In this document: in pieces, positions 45,661-54,682 of the stretch | Layout: each line of letters opens with the position of its first letter | Position numbering within the stretch: position 1 is the stretch's first letter | Assembly: GCF_039993895.1 (NCBI RefSeq) | Contig: NZ_CP121194.1 | Span: forward strand, 3,720,001-3,784,000 | From: Edaphobacter paludis | GTDB taxonomy: Bacteria; Acidobacteriota; Terriglobia; Terriglobales; Acidobacteriaceae | DNA: 64,000 nt | Reading direction: 5' to 3' | Made by a program: the position numbers and the translations under genes | The notes under the pieces: generated by a model | Seen by the model: only the letters and a program-made list of their open reading frames with translations | What the model was told of the DNA's origin: nothing | Databases searched by the model: none

Positions 45661-46034
45661 GCGAAACGACCGCTGTACTCTTCGATACCAATATCCTGAT
45701 TGACTACCTGAACGGAGTGGCCAAGGCCGATCACGAGATCAGGCGTAGCCACGACCCTGCGATCAGCATCATTACGTGGATCGAGGTGATGACCGGGGCC
45801 GCGAACGAGAATGAGGAGTCCGTGCTGCGGGCGTTTCTGGCGAACTTTCTGTGTCTGCCGATTACGCGCGAGGTAGCGGAACGCGCCGCCCTGAACAGAA
45901 GGCAGAAGAAGATTAAGCTGCCGGACGCGATCATTCTGGCGACGGCTGAGGTGGCGAAGCGGCAATTGGTAACCCGGAATGTGAAGGATTTTCCGGCGGG
46001 GATGCGTGGGGTGAAGATTCCGTACAGGATTTGA
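45657..46034 (+). CDS. VapC-like PIN-domain toxin
   Basis: PIN-domain RNase of about 125 residues. The acidic catalytic residues are visible: Asp in VLFDTNILIDYL, Glu in IITWIEVMTG, Asp in KLPDAIILATA and the C-terminal TRNVKDF. VapC toxins cleave tRNA or rRNA and are blocked by VapB. GTG at 45657 overlaps the antitoxin stop as GTGA; an in-frame GTG at 45648 is an alternative. A relic of the neighbouring Bax-inhibitor gene begins only six bases after its stop. Confidence 0.88.
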   Translation: MSETTAVLFDTNILIDYLNGVAKADHEIRRSHDPAISIITWIEVMTGAANENEESVLRAFLANFLCLPITREVAERAALNRRQKKIKLPDAIILATAEVAKRQLVTRNVKDFPAGMRGVKIPYRI

Positions 46035-46039
46035 AGGCA

Positions 46040-46125
46040 GTTGTGTCGATGCTTTAGCTTCTGCTGCGGCGGCCACCCATCAGTGGAGATTTATCATGTC
46101 TCGACGTCAGGGTTGACTTGGGTTG
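46040..46125. pseudogene. relic of duplicated Bax-inhibitor-1 gene and its upstream region
   Basis: Positions 46040-46088 match the 3' end of the intact gene (about 44620-44667) at roughly 42 of 47 bases, including the codons for the terminal GGRRSRS tail. Directly joined to it, 46089-46125 match the region upstream of the intact gene (45378-45412). The interior of the gene is missing. This is what a tandem copy would look like after internal deletion. The stop codon of the next gene lies inside this relic. Confidence 0.7.
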
Positions 46126-47315
46126 TCGCTGTTGCGCGAAGTGGCAGGAATCGCTGTCAGGGCTGCCGCTATGGCGAGCGGACTACCGATCAATAGGGCA
46201 ATTAGTGTGCTATCAAACTTAATACTCTTTATAGTCAAGACAAATATGGGCACTGCGATGCCGAGAAAGAATTGAATGACGCACCACGTCCAAAAGAACC
46301 TGATGAATGTTGAAGGGTTTCCTACCGTAGAAGATATAACGCTCCTAATCTGGGCTTTTTTTGCGGCGGTTTGTTGAGTTCCAGGCGCGACATGATGCTC
46401 CGATGTATAAGGACTCAGCTGCGATATTTCTTGCGCAAATGCATTCAGAGCGATCGTTTCACGCTCCGCAAAATATGATCTATCCTCTTCAGTGTCCGGA
46501 ATATCAGGAATTTGGGTATAGAGGTAAACGCTCAATGGGGTCAAGCATGCAGATACTTGAAATAGATCTTTTTTAGCCGCGATCCTATCGTTAAGTTTCG
46601 ATCGAAGGCCATCGAATCCAATTATTATTGATTCGGTGACGGGCTCAAGCTTAAACCAAGAAAAGTTTTTGAGGAGGTCATGCACCTGAGGGAAAAATTG
46701 CTTGTTTTGCCTCAGATGCCTTGGACCCAACAGCTCTGTATCTAGCATTTCTCCGGATTCCAATGGAGCGTTTGATGCGTTGTCTACCCAGTAACCACCG
46801 GAGCCTAATAAAACCTCCAGCGAGCCGAGTAGCTTTCTCCAGTGAATTCGAGCCTTTTCCATATGGATAGGTCGTTTGTTCGTTCTGTATGACTCAATTT
46901 CATATATGACTGAATAGCAGAGTGCAAAGCGCAACTGCGGCTCGTTCAGAAACTCATCTGTCTTGATGATTCGTTTGCTCCTCTTCTCTCGCATCGAGGA
47001 ATATTTGAGTCGAAGGCTAAAGAGGAGTGCAAAAAAAACCGTACAACCCAAATACCAAAACAAAAATGAATGGATGGGTAGAACGTGACTACCTCGATAA
47101 TTTACGACTATTGGTTTTGAAATCCACCGCGATGAGAAATAAGCAAGTGCCGGTATTGCCGGAACTAAGCTGAAGAGAAGCAAAAAAAAGAAGATAAAAG
47201 AAGTGGGTAAACCGTCGTAACTCTTGTCCATTGATGTTCGTGCAGCCAGTGTTTCTTCGAACGACTGCTTGATCGATTCGAAATAAGAATTTACGTCAGG
47301 CGTGCTTATTTGCAT
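46107..47315 (-). CDS. AT-rich membrane protein, unknown, probably acquired
   Basis: About 402 residues, family not recognised. Two hydrophobic helices near the N-terminus (SFIFFFLLLFSLVPAIPALAYF; LFWYLGCTVFFALLFSL) and two near the C-terminus (RFFWTWCVIQFFLGIAVPIFV; ALLIGSPLAIAAALTAI) flank a polar domain of about 220 residues. GGAG five bases before the ATG at 47315 sets the start. The DNA is clearly AT-richer than its neighbours: 47041-47100 has 23 G or C in 60. Codon choice also differs. It lies between the VapBC/duplication scar and asnS. The last codons run into the Bax-inhibitor relic. Confidence 0.75.
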   Translation of the reverse strand: MQISTPDVNSYFESIKQSFEETLAARTSMDKSYDGLPTSFIFFFLLLFSLVPAIPALAYFSSRWISKPIVVNYRGSHVLPIHSFLFWYLGCTVFFALLFSLRLKYSSMREKRSKRIIKTDEFLNEPQLRFALCYSVIYEIESYRTNKRPIHMEKARIHWRKLLGSLEVLLGSGGYWVDNASNAPLESGEMLDTELLGPRHLRQNKQFFPQVHDLLKNFSWFKLEPVTESIIIGFDGLRSKLNDRIAAKKDLFQVSACLTPLSVYLYTQIPDIPDTEEDRSYFAERETIALNAFAQEISQLSPYTSEHHVAPGTQQTAAKKAQIRSVISSTVGNPSTFIRFFWTWCVIQFFLGIAVPIFVLTIKSIKFDSTLIALLIGSPLAIAAALTAIPATSRNSDNPSQP

Positions 47316-47354
47316 GGACACTCCAAGAGCTAGCGGGACACACTGAATCAAGGA

Positions 47355-48785
47355 CTAAGGGTAAATGCGGTTCAGCGTACGGGCGAAGGGGATGGTTTCG
47401 CGGACGTGGTCCAGGCCGCAGAGCCAGGCTACGACTCGCTCGATGCCCATGCCGAATCCGGCGTGGGGGACGCTGCCGTATTTGCGCAGGTCGAGGTACC
47501 ACTGGAAGGCGGCCAGCGGCAGGTTGTGCTCTTCGATGCGGGACTTCAATAGATCGTAGCTGTCGACGCGCTGCGAGCCGCCGATGATTTCGCCGTAGCC
47601 CTCGGGGGCGAGGACGTCGACGCAGAGCGCCTTGGTGGGGTCGGCGGGATCGGGCTGCATGTAGAACGCCTTGATGGCGGCGGGGTAGCGGTGGACCATG
47701 ACCGGGCGGTCGAACTGGCTGGAGATGTAGGTCTCGTCGGGGGAGCCGAAGTCGTCGCCGTACTTGTGGGGATTTTCGAGCTTGCCCTCGGCGTAGGCTT
47801 TTTCGAGCATGGCGTGGGCTTCGTCGTAGGAGAGGCGGGGGAAACGGGGTTCTTTGGTGGTTCCAGCCGCAGATCCCTCCGCTTCGCTGCGGGATGACAA
47901 CAAAGGGGCGGCGGCCGTTGACAACGAAGGGGCAGGAGCGACGATGGGTTCGAGCTTGGTTACGTCGCGGCCTATAACTTTCAGGTCGGCGCGGTGCGAC
48001 TCGAGGACGCGGGTGACGATGTGGGTGATGAAGGCTTCGGCGAGGTCCATGATGTCGTCGAGGCCGGCGTAGGCTACCTCGGGCTCGATCATCCAGAACT
48101 CGGTGAGGTGGCGGCGGGTCTTGGATTTCTCGGCGCGGAAGGTGGGGCCGAAGCTGTAGACCTTGCCCAGAGCGAGCGCGGTGGCTTCGATGTAGAGCTG
48201 GCCGGACTGGGTGAGGTAGGCCTTGTCGTTGTCGAAGTAGTCCATCTCGAATAATTCGCTGGTGCCTTCGCAGGCATTCGGAGTCAGGATGGGTGGGTCG
48301 GTGCGGATGAAGCCGTTGGTGTCGAAGTACTCGGCCGCCGCGCGCATGATGGTGGCGCGGACGCGCAGGATGGCTGACTGGCGCGGGGTGCGCAGCCAGA
48401 GGTGCCGGTGCTCCATGAGAAAGTCGACGCCGTGCTCTTTGAGGGTAATGGGGAAAGGAGTTTCGTCGGGGACTCGCTGGATGACTTCGACGTTCTCGAC
48501 GTCGAGCTCGTAGCCGGAGGGGGCGCGGCTGTCGGCGCGGACCTTGCCGGTGACGATGACGCTGGATTCGAGGGTGAGGTTTTTGAGGGTCTCGAAGACT
48601 TCTTCGGGGACGGCGGCCTTGGGGACGATGCCCTGAATGGTGCCGGTTCCGTCGCGGAAGATGGGAAAGAGGAGCTTGCCTGAGGCGCGTAGATTGTAGA
48701 GCCAGCCGCGCAGGGTGACGGTCTGGCCTTCGTGGTGCGAGAGGGAGGCTATGGTGGCGATGGGGGCAGATTCATTGTTCGACAT
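47355..48785 (-). CDS. asnS: asparaginyl-tRNA synthetase
   Basis: Class IIb tRNA synthetase of 476 residues. The N-terminal OB-fold anticodon domain starts [15 protein letters not shown]. The catalytic core has [69 protein letters not shown] (motif 2), and [15 protein letters not shown] (motif 3). Between LEPIVAPAP and FPRLSYDEA there is an Ala/Ser-rich stretch of about 30 residues encoded by a repeat-like DNA segment (about 47846-47943) that is not expected in AsnS. TAGACT lies nine bases before the ATG. Confidence 0.96.
   Translation of the reverse strand: MSNNESAPIATIASLSHHEGQTVTLRGWLYNLRASGKLLFPIFRDGTGTIQGIVPKAAVPEEVFETLKNLTLESSVIVTGKVRADSRAPSGYELDVENVEVIQRVPDETPFPITLKEHGVDFLMEHRHLWLRTPRQSAILRVRATIMRAAAEYFDTNGFIRTDPPILTPNACEGTSELFEMDYFDNDKAYLTQSGQLYIEATALALGKVYSFGPTFRAEKSKTRRHLTEFWMIEPEVAYAGLDDIMDLAEAFITHIVTRVLESHRADLKVIGRDVTKLEPIVAPAPSLSTAAAPLLSSRSEAEGSAAGTTKEPRFPRLSYDEAHAMLEKAYAEGKLENPHKYGDDFGSPDETYISSQFDRPVMVHRYPAAIKAFYMQPDPADPTKALCVDVLAPEGYGEIIGGSQRVDSYDLLKSRIEEHNLPLAAFQWYLDLRKYGSVPHAGFGMGIERVVAWLCGLDHVRETIPFARTLNRIYP
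47872..47940. repeat. REP-like repeat inserted in frame within asnS
   Basis: ATCCCTCCGCTTCGCTGCGGG (first 19 bases hairpin-like, CCGC/GCGG) is followed by two 24-base units beginning GATGACAACAAAGGGGC (47893) and GTTGACAACGAAGGGGC (47917). The segment looks like the dispersed acidobacterial CTTCGCTGCGGGATGACA repeats and keeps the asnS frame. Confidence 0.6.
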
Positions 48786-48792
48786 GGCGCTT

Positions 48793-49635
48793 TCAGTCTA
48801 CTAGTGCGCCATTTTCTCTAAAAATGCGCCACGATTCAGCGGCTTTCCTGGTTACGCTTTCGGCGGTTTCTTCGACGTCGTGGGCGATTTCGAGGATGCC
48901 GCGTGTGGTTGGCGGCAGCGCGGCGATGTGTTTGGCTACGTTTTTCCAGTCGATCTTGCCGGAGCCAGGCCAGAGGTGGTCGTCCTTCGTGCCCTGATTG
49001 TCGTGGAGGTGAAGTTCGGCGATGCGGGCCTTGAGTAGTTCGAAGGCTGTGTCGATGCCGCCGTCGCTTAGGTGTGCGTGGCCTACGTCGAGGGTGATGC
49101 CTACGTTGTCGAAGTGGCCTACGCGGAGGATTTCGAGCAGATGTTCGGGAGTGGTGACGTCGTTCTGCAGGTTTTCGAGGAGGATTTTGACGCCGAGGGG
49201 TTGGGCGAAGGCCTTGAGGTGCTCGATGGCGGTGAGTGAGTTTTCGAGGGCGCGGGTGTTCCATGGCTCGTCTTTGAGGCCGAGGTGGAGGGTGATGGCG
49301 TGAAAGGGAACCTGCTCGGCGGACTCGATGGCGCGCTTGACCTCGTCCATGGCATCGATGCGGCGTGACTTTTCGGGATCGATGAGATTGAGGGTGGGGG
49401 CGACGTGGCGGCTCCACTCGGCATCGGCGTAGAGGGGCTGGTGGAGCGTGGCGGCGACGTCGTTCGAGCGGAACCAGGCGGCGATGTCGCGGACGATGGA
49501 GCGGTCGGCGTAGTCGAAGTGGTGGCGAACGGCGAAGATTTCGATGGCCTGAGCGCCGCCCTGGTGCATGGCATCGAGCAGGCCGGCGTGCAGGCGCTGC
49601 TGGAGAAAGACGTGAGTAGAAATTCCGGGTTGCAT
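48793..49635 (-). CDS. sugar phosphate isomerase/epimerase-like TIM barrel
   Basis: Xylose-isomerase-like/AP-endonuclease-2-type TIM-barrel protein of 280 residues. Metal ligands of this fold are visible: H in [10 protein letters not shown] in ITLHLGL, E in [10 protein letters not shown] and H in [15 protein letters not shown] in [19 protein letters not shown] and E in ILEIAHD. It could be an isomerase, epimerase or a repair endonuclease relative; the [16 protein letters not shown] segment is usual in sugar-type members. AGGA lies four bases before the ATG. Confidence 0.85.
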   Translation of the reverse strand: MQPGISTHVFLQQRLHAGLLDAMHQGGAQAIEIFAVRHHFDYADRSIVRDIAAWFRSNDVAATLHQPLYADAEWSRHVAPTLNLIDPEKSRRIDAMDEVKRAIESAEQVPFHAITLHLGLKDEPWNTRALENSLTAIEHLKAFAQPLGVKILLENLQNDVTTPEHLLEILRVGHFDNVGITLDVGHAHLSDGGIDTAFELLKARIAELHLHDNQGTKDDHLWPGSGKIDWKNVAKHIAALPPTTRGILEIAHDVEETAESVTRKAAESWRIFRENGALVD

Positions 49636-49745
49636 CAGTTCCTAAGTTATAGCAGTGTGATGCCGGAGGGATGTAGCGAGAGAGGTTCGCGGCGGCGAGT
49701 ATCGGCTAGAATCGGTGGGCGATTGAGAAGGAGTAGCGAGACGGA

Positions 49746-50501
49746 ATGAAAATGTTTGCGCGTGGTGTTTTGCTTGCTTGTTTGCCCTTGATGGCTTTGG
49801 CTGGCCGGGCACAGGTAGTGGCTCCGGCGACGGATACGGCGACACAGCAACAGATTGCCGCGATGCGGGCGAAACTCGCGGACTGGCCTCAGTTAGAGCA
49901 CTATCGCGCGGCGAATGCGGCGCTGCTTCCAGTGGCTGCGGGAGAGCAGCGGGTGGTCTTCTTTGGGGCGTCGGTGGCTGAGTACTGGGCAACGCGCGGG
50001 GCGCCATTTTTTCCCGGCAAGCCTTATATCAACCGGGGCATCGGCGGGCAGACTTCGGAGCAGATGGTGGTGCGGTTTCGGCAGGATGTGATCGACCTGC
50101 ATCCGGCAGCGGTCGTGATTCTGGAGGGAACGAACGATATTGCTGGGAATACCGGGCCGATGACGGCGGAGATGTCGGAGGACAACTGGCGGTCGATGGC
50201 GGAGCTGGGAAAGGCAAATGGGATTCGCGTGATCTTTACGTCGATTACCCCTTCGACCGACTTTCCCTGGCATCGCGGGCTGCATCCGGCGGCGACGATT
50301 CAGGCGCGGAATGCGTGGCTGAAGGAATATTGCGCCAGCCACTCGCTGATCTATGTGGACTTCTATCCGGCGCTGGCGAATGCGGAGGGTGGCATGAAGG
50401 CAGACCTAACGGTGGATGGCGTTCATCCAAATAAGCAGGGTTATGCGGCGATGGCTCCGTTGGTGCAGGCGGGCATCGATCAGGCGCTTGGCGAAAAGTA
50501 G
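49746..50501 (+). CDS. secreted SGNH/GDSL-family hydrolase with altered block I
   Basis: Exported protein of 251 residues (signal MFARGVLLACLPLMALAGRAQ). SGNH blocks are mostly present: block II Gly in NRGIGGQTSEQM, block III ILEGTNDIAG, and block V VDGVHPNKQGY. Block I reads FFGASVAEYW, so the usual GDS is GAS: the catalytic Ser is kept and the Asp is lost. It is closely related to the next gene (shared FPGKPY, MVVRFRQDVIDLHPAAV, GNTGPMT) and the two form a tandem duplication. AAGGAG lies upstream, rather far at about 13 bases. Confidence 0.9.
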   Translation: MKMFARGVLLACLPLMALAGRAQVVAPATDTATQQQIAAMRAKLADWPQLEHYRAANAALLPVAAGEQRVVFFGASVAEYWATRGAPFFPGKPYINRGIGGQTSEQMVVRFRQDVIDLHPAAVVILEGTNDIAGNTGPMTAEMSEDNWRSMAELGKANGIRVIFTSITPSTDFPWHRGLHPAATIQARNAWLKEYCASHSLIYVDFYPALANAEGGMKADLTVDGVHPNKQGYAAMAPLVQAGIDQALGEK

Positions 50502-50545
50502 AGATTTGATTAGAACGTAAATTTACGATTATGGAGAGAGACCGA

Positions 50546-51337
50546 ATGAAGATGTTTGCCCGTGTACTTTTGTTTGCGTGTGTGCCGTTTGTCACGGCAG
50601 GAAGTTATGGCCAGGCGCCCGCCCCGGCTTCGACGGCAACTGCGGTGCCTGCTCCGGCAGTTGATACGGCGACGGCGAAAGAGATCGCCAGCATGCAGGC
50701 GAAGCTGAATGACTGGCCACAGCTTGCGCGCTACAGCGCTGAGAATGCCGCGCTCCCGCCGGTGGCGCCGGGCGAGCAGCGCGTGGTGTTCTATGGCGAC
50801 TCGATTACGGATGGCTGGGGACGACGGCCGGAGACTGGAACGTTCTTTCCGGGCAAGCCCTATGTCAATCGCGGCATTAGCGGCCAGACGACTCCGCAGA
50901 TGGTGGTGCGATTTCGTCAGGATGTGATCGATCTGCATCCGGCAGCGGTGTTGATCCTGGCGGGAACGAACGATGTTGCCGGGAATACCGGACCGATGAC
51001 ACCGGAGATGACCGAGGACAACTTTCGCTCGATGGCGGACCTGGCCCATGCGAATGGGATCAAGGTGATCCTGGCTTCGATTACGCCTGCGTTTGACTAT
51101 CCGTGGAAGCGGGGGCTGGAGCCTGCTCCCAAGATTCGCGCTCTAAATGCGTGGCTGAAGGACTACTGCACCCAGCACGGGTACACCTATCTGGACTACT
51201 ACTCTGGGCTGACGGATGCCGAGGGCGGCATGAAGCCGGGAACCAGCTTTGATGGGGTGCACCCGAATGAGAAGGGCTACGCGATCATGGCTCCGCTGGC
51301 GCAGGCGGCGATCGATCAGACGCTTGGGGGCAAGTGA
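50546..51337 (+). CDS. secreted SGNH/GDSL-family hydrolase
   Basis: Paralogue of the preceding gene, about 263 residues, with a signal peptide (MFARVLLFACVPFVTAGSYGQ) and intact catalytic blocks: VVFYGDSITDGWG (block I), NRGISGQT, LILAGTNDVAG and FDGVHPNEKGY. It probably hydrolyses an acyl or acetyl ester outside the cytoplasm, perhaps on glycans. The ATG at 50546 is chosen because GGAGAGAG lies just upstream and the protein then aligns with its paralogue; an ATG at 50531 adds five residues. The gap to the first copy is 44 bases. Confidence 0.93.
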   Translation: MKMFARVLLFACVPFVTAGSYGQAPAPASTATAVPAPAVDTATAKEIASMQAKLNDWPQLARYSAENAALPPVAPGEQRVVFYGDSITDGWGRRPETGTFFPGKPYVNRGISGQTTPQMVVRFRQDVIDLHPAAVLILAGTNDVAGNTGPMTPEMTEDNFRSMADLAHANGIKVILASITPAFDYPWKRGLEPAPKIRALNAWLKDYCTQHGYTYLDYYSGLTDAEGGMKPGTSFDGVHPNEKGYAIMAPLAQAAIDQTLGGK

Positions 51338-51354
51338 CGGCGTAAAATCGCTGC

Positions 51355-51867
51355 ATGATTCGGAGTTACCAAGGAATTACGCCAGTGGTGCCGGTTACCT
51401 GCTACGTCGATGCTTCGGCGCAGGTAATCGGCGACGTCGTGCTGGGCGAACAGGCGAGCATATGGATGAACGCGGTGGTTCGGGGAGATGTCAACTCCAT
51501 CCGCATCGGCGCGAAGAGCAACGTGCAGGACTGCGCCGTGCTGCACGGGATGCGGAATCTGTATCCAGTCATTGTGGGCGAGATGGTGACGATTGGGCAC
51601 AATGCGACGGTGCATGGGTGCGTGATCGAGGATGCAGTGCTGGTGGGGATCGGGGCGGTGATTCTCAATAATGCCCGTATCGGTGAAGGTAGCATCATTG
51701 CTGCTGGAGCGGTAATTCCGGAGCAGATGGTGATTCCGCCAAACTCGCTGGTGGCTGGCGTGCCGGGGAAGATTCGGCGGACGCTGGGGGATGAGGACCG
51801 CAAGATGATTCTGAAGTATGCGCAGAACTATCTGGACTACACGGCTATTTATTTGAACGAAAAATAG
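51355..51867 (+). CDS. gamma-class carbonic anhydrase-like hexapeptide protein
   Basis: Left-handed beta-helix protein of 170 residues of the gamma-carbonic anhydrase/YrdA/PaaY type. Hexapeptide repeats run from VIGDVVLGEQASIWMNAVV to IGEGSIIAAGAVI. The three zinc histidines are present in VLHGMRN and IGHNATVHGC. NSLVAGVPGKIRR is the standard exit from the helix. TAAAAT lies six bases before the ATG, which has no Shine-Dalgarno sequence. Activity in YrdA-type members is often low or absent. Confidence 0.92.
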   Translation: MIRSYQGITPVVPVTCYVDASAQVIGDVVLGEQASIWMNAVVRGDVNSIRIGAKSNVQDCAVLHGMRNLYPVIVGEMVTIGHNATVHGCVIEDAVLVGIGAVILNNARIGEGSIIAAGAVIPEQMVIPPNSLVAGVPGKIRRTLGDEDRKMILKYAQNYLDYTAIYLNEK

Positions 51868-51967
51868 GTCATGGGTCAGTTTCCGGTTTGCCGTAATTCG
51901 GGAGTAATCGCAATTTTCCGGTGAATAGACTTATCCCGATGGTATAGTCGTTGCAAATTGAACTTTT

Positions 51968-53155
51968 ATGAACACCTTGCAACGCTGTCTTGCTTCTACT
52001 GCCGCCATTTGTCTGCTGGGCTGCCTCTTTGGCTGTTCGAACGGAACAACGAACATTTCCGCGCCCGTACTTCCACCCACAACTCTACCTACACCTCCAG
52101 CGACATCGTCACCGACCGCCACGGCGAAGCCAAAGTTTGTCTACACAGGCAACCAGGGGAAGAGTCTTTCCGGCTACGCAGTAAATCTATCTACTGGATC
52201 GCTAACTTCTCTGAGTGGTTTTCCGGTTGCGCTTGGTCTGAATCCCACCATCGTCACTCACGACCCCCAGAATCGATTTTTGATTGTTGCCGATAATTCG
52301 GCATTTTTGTTGCATGTATTCGCGATCGATGCCACGACGGGGGCGCTTAGTGAAATCAGCCCATCGCCATATGTGACAAAAATTCAGCCGGGTAAGGTAA
52401 CCACCGATCCTTCCGGAACCCACGTTTATCTTTACCGTGCAGGGCAGAATGTTGCATTTCCAAGTGAGAGCGGCAATCAGGTTTTTGCCTACAACCTTAG
52501 CTCAACAGGAGTATTGACGGACGTAGTAGGCGCACCATTTTTCACCAGTTCTACGGTCGTCAACCAGTGTACGGGCATCACTACAGATTCGACGGGAAAA
52601 TTTCTCTACCTCCAGGATCTTTTCAACCTCTATACCTTTAGTATCGACGGCAATTCTGGCGCTCTTATTTTGATACAAACCGTACCGTCCGGTTACGGTG
52701 GCGGTATTGCCCTTGATCCAGCTGGGAGTTATCTCTATGCAGCTGGCTCCAACTCGATCTTGACGTATGAAATCAACCCAACTTCCGGAACGCTAAAATT
52801 GGCGAAGTCATCGCCCACGGCAAAACAGGCAGGGGCATATACCATCGCGGTCTCGCCGACTGGAAACTCTGCATACACCATCGAGGACAACAACTATTTG
52901 GTGTCTTACTCCATCACCGATGGCACATTTGTTCCTGTGGGGACTATTCACCCCGACATATACGGCCAGCAGATTGCGGTTGATCCGTCCGGCAGCTTTG
53001 TCTATGTGCCACAAGGGTGCAGCAATTGTCCAAGCGGTGTGTATAACGTGGTCCACGAGTTCTCTATCGGGAGTACAGGTGCACTGACTCCCCTTCCCGA
53101 CGCGACAGTCGCGGCTGGAATTACACCTTTGGGCATCACGGTGACGAGTCAGTAA
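51968..53155 (+). CDS. beta-propeller lipoprotein of lactonase type
   Basis: Lipoprotein of 395 residues (signal ASTAAICLLGCLFGC, lipobox LFGC), then a Thr/Pro-rich linker and a seven-bladed-type propeller with repeated FVYTGNQG, FLIVADNSAFLLHVFAID, YLYAAGSNSILTYEI and FVYVPQGCSNC strands, as in the 6-phosphogluconolactonase-like/YncE family. Members in acidobacteria are numerous and mostly uncharacterised. Codon use here is less GC-biased than in neighbours. No enzymatic role can be assigned. Confidence 0.88.
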   Translation: MNTLQRCLASTAAICLLGCLFGCSNGTTNISAPVLPPTTLPTPPATSSPTATAKPKFVYTGNQGKSLSGYAVNLSTGSLTSLSGFPVALGLNPTIVTHDPQNRFLIVADNSAFLLHVFAIDATTGALSEISPSPYVTKIQPGKVTTDPSGTHVYLYRAGQNVAFPSESGNQVFAYNLSSTGVLTDVVGAPFFTSSTVVNQCTGITTDSTGKFLYLQDLFNLYTFSIDGNSGALILIQTVPSGYGGGIALDPAGSYLYAAGSNSILTYEINPTSGTLKLAKSSPTAKQAGAYTIAVSPTGNSAYTIEDNNYLVSYSITDGTFVPVGTIHPDIYGQQIAVDPSGSFVYVPQGCSNCPSGVYNVVHEFSIGSTGALTPLPDATVAAGITPLGITVTSQ

Positions 53156-53307
53156 TAGGGCACCACCTATTCCGACCCTGAAACCATTTTCTTAGCAGAC
53201 TTAAGATCAATGGGTACTTCCGGTTGTCGGCAATTCGTAAACTGCCCACTACCCCCCAATAGCTGCTAATCCCGTGGAAGTGTCGGATTCGCTACACTTG
53301 AAGCACA

Positions 53308-54600
53308 ATGGCAATTTTGAAAGCAGTGCGCGGGACACGGGATCTGTTGCCGCCGGAGACGGCGTTGTGGAACCGGGTGGAGGCTACGGCGCGAGCGGTC
53401 TTCGCTCGCTATGGATTCGGCGAGATTCGGACGCCGATATTTGAGGCGACGGAATTATTTGCGCGGGGCGTGGGCGAGGAGACGGACATCGTCTCGAAAG
53501 AGATGTACACGTGGGAAGACCGGGGACGCGCCGACAGCGATAAGGGGCAGAGCCTGACGTTGCGGCCTGAAAATACGGCCGGTGTGGTTCGGGCGTATAT
53601 CGAGCATAAGATGGCCGATACCGGGATGTTGCAGAAGCTCTTCTATATAGGACCGCAGTTTCGGCGGGAGCGTCCGCAGCGGGGACGGTACCGGCAGTTC
53701 TGGCAGATCGGCGCGGAGGTATTGGGGCCAGCGTGGTCAGGCTCCGATAGCGCGCTGCGCGATGCCGAGGTGCTGGAGATGCTGGCTACCTTTCTGAATG
53801 AATTAGGCGTCACGGGCTGGCGGCTGGCTTTGAATTCTGTGGGGTCCGCGACGGACAGGCCGAGGTATGTTGCGGCGTTGCGTGAGGCGCTGGCTCCGGT
53901 GAAGCATTTGCTTTGCGAGGACAATCAGCGGCGGGCGGAGACGAATCCGCTGCGAGTGCTGGACTCGAAGGACCCGAACGATCAGGAGATTATCAACGGA
54001 CTGCCGAAGATCGCGGATTATCTCGACGAGGCTTCGCGGGAGCACTTCGCGCAGGTGAAGGCGGCGCTCGATGCCTGCGGTGTGGCATATGTCGTGGAGC
54101 CGAGGCTGGTGCGCGGGCTGGACTATTACACGCGGACGACCTTTGAGTTCACGGTGCCAGATGGCAGCGGCCTGGGCACGCAGAATGCCCTGCTCGGCGG
54201 TGGGCGTTATGACGGCCTGAGCGAGATGCTGGGCGGCCCTAAGGCTCCGGGGATCGGGTTTGCCATTGGCGAAGACAGGCTGATTCTGACGCTGCAGGCG
54301 CAGGCGGAAGAGGCTGCGGCCCAGAAGCTCGATGTGTTTATCGCGCCCATGGGCGTGGAGCGCAATGCTGAGGCGCTGCGACTGGCACAGGAGTTGCGGC
54401 GTGCGGGGCTGTCGGCCGAGGTGGGCGATGGAACGTTTCGCCTGAAGAAGTCGTTCGAGGCGGCAGACAAACTGGCGCGGCGAATGGTCATTCTCGGCGA
54501 GGACGAGCTTGCGTCCGGTATTCTGACAGTGAAGGACTTTGCGGCTGGCGAGCAGACCAAAGTTCCGCGAGCCGAGTTGGCTGAGGCTTTGCGCCGGTGA
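53308..54600 (+). CDS. hisS: histidyl-tRNA synthetase
   Basis: Class IIa synthetase of 430 residues. Motif 1 region RGTRDLLPPETALWNRVE, motif 2 FRRERPQRGRYRQFWQIGAEVLG, HisA motifs LVRGLDYYTRTTFEF and GGGRYDGLSEMLGGP, and motif 3 GIGFAIGEDRLIL are all present, followed by the HGTP anticodon-binding domain (LDVFIAPMG). TACACT lies nine bases before the ATG. It is followed by aspS 82 bases downstream, a common bacterial gene order. Confidence 0.97.
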   Translation: MAILKAVRGTRDLLPPETALWNRVEATARAVFARYGFGEIRTPIFEATELFARGVGEETDIVSKEMYTWEDRGRADSDKGQSLTLRPENTAGVVRAYIEHKMADTGMLQKLFYIGPQFRRERPQRGRYRQFWQIGAEVLGPAWSGSDSALRDAEVLEMLATFLNELGVTGWRLALNSVGSATDRPRYVAALREALAPVKHLLCEDNQRRAETNPLRVLDSKDPNDQEIINGLPKIADYLDEASREHFAQVKAALDACGVAYVVEPRLVRGLDYYTRTTFEFTVPDGSGLGTQNALLGGGRYDGLSEMLGGPKAPGIGFAIGEDRLILTLQAQAEEAAAQKLDVFIAPMGVERNAEALRLAQELRRAGLSAEVGDGTFRLKKSFEAADKLARRMVILGEDELASGILTVKDFAAGEQTKVPRAELAEALRR

Positions 54601-54682
54601 GTTGCGGCAGATTTTCAATGAGCAGATAACAAAATCCGGCGAGCCGTATTACGCCGCCGATATCACTAGTAAGGGAATTACA

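Noticed and set aside
46361..46576. 71-residue plus-strand frame inside the AT-rich membrane gene
   Set aside because: Lies antisense within a longer frame that has a good ribosome site and clear membrane helices.
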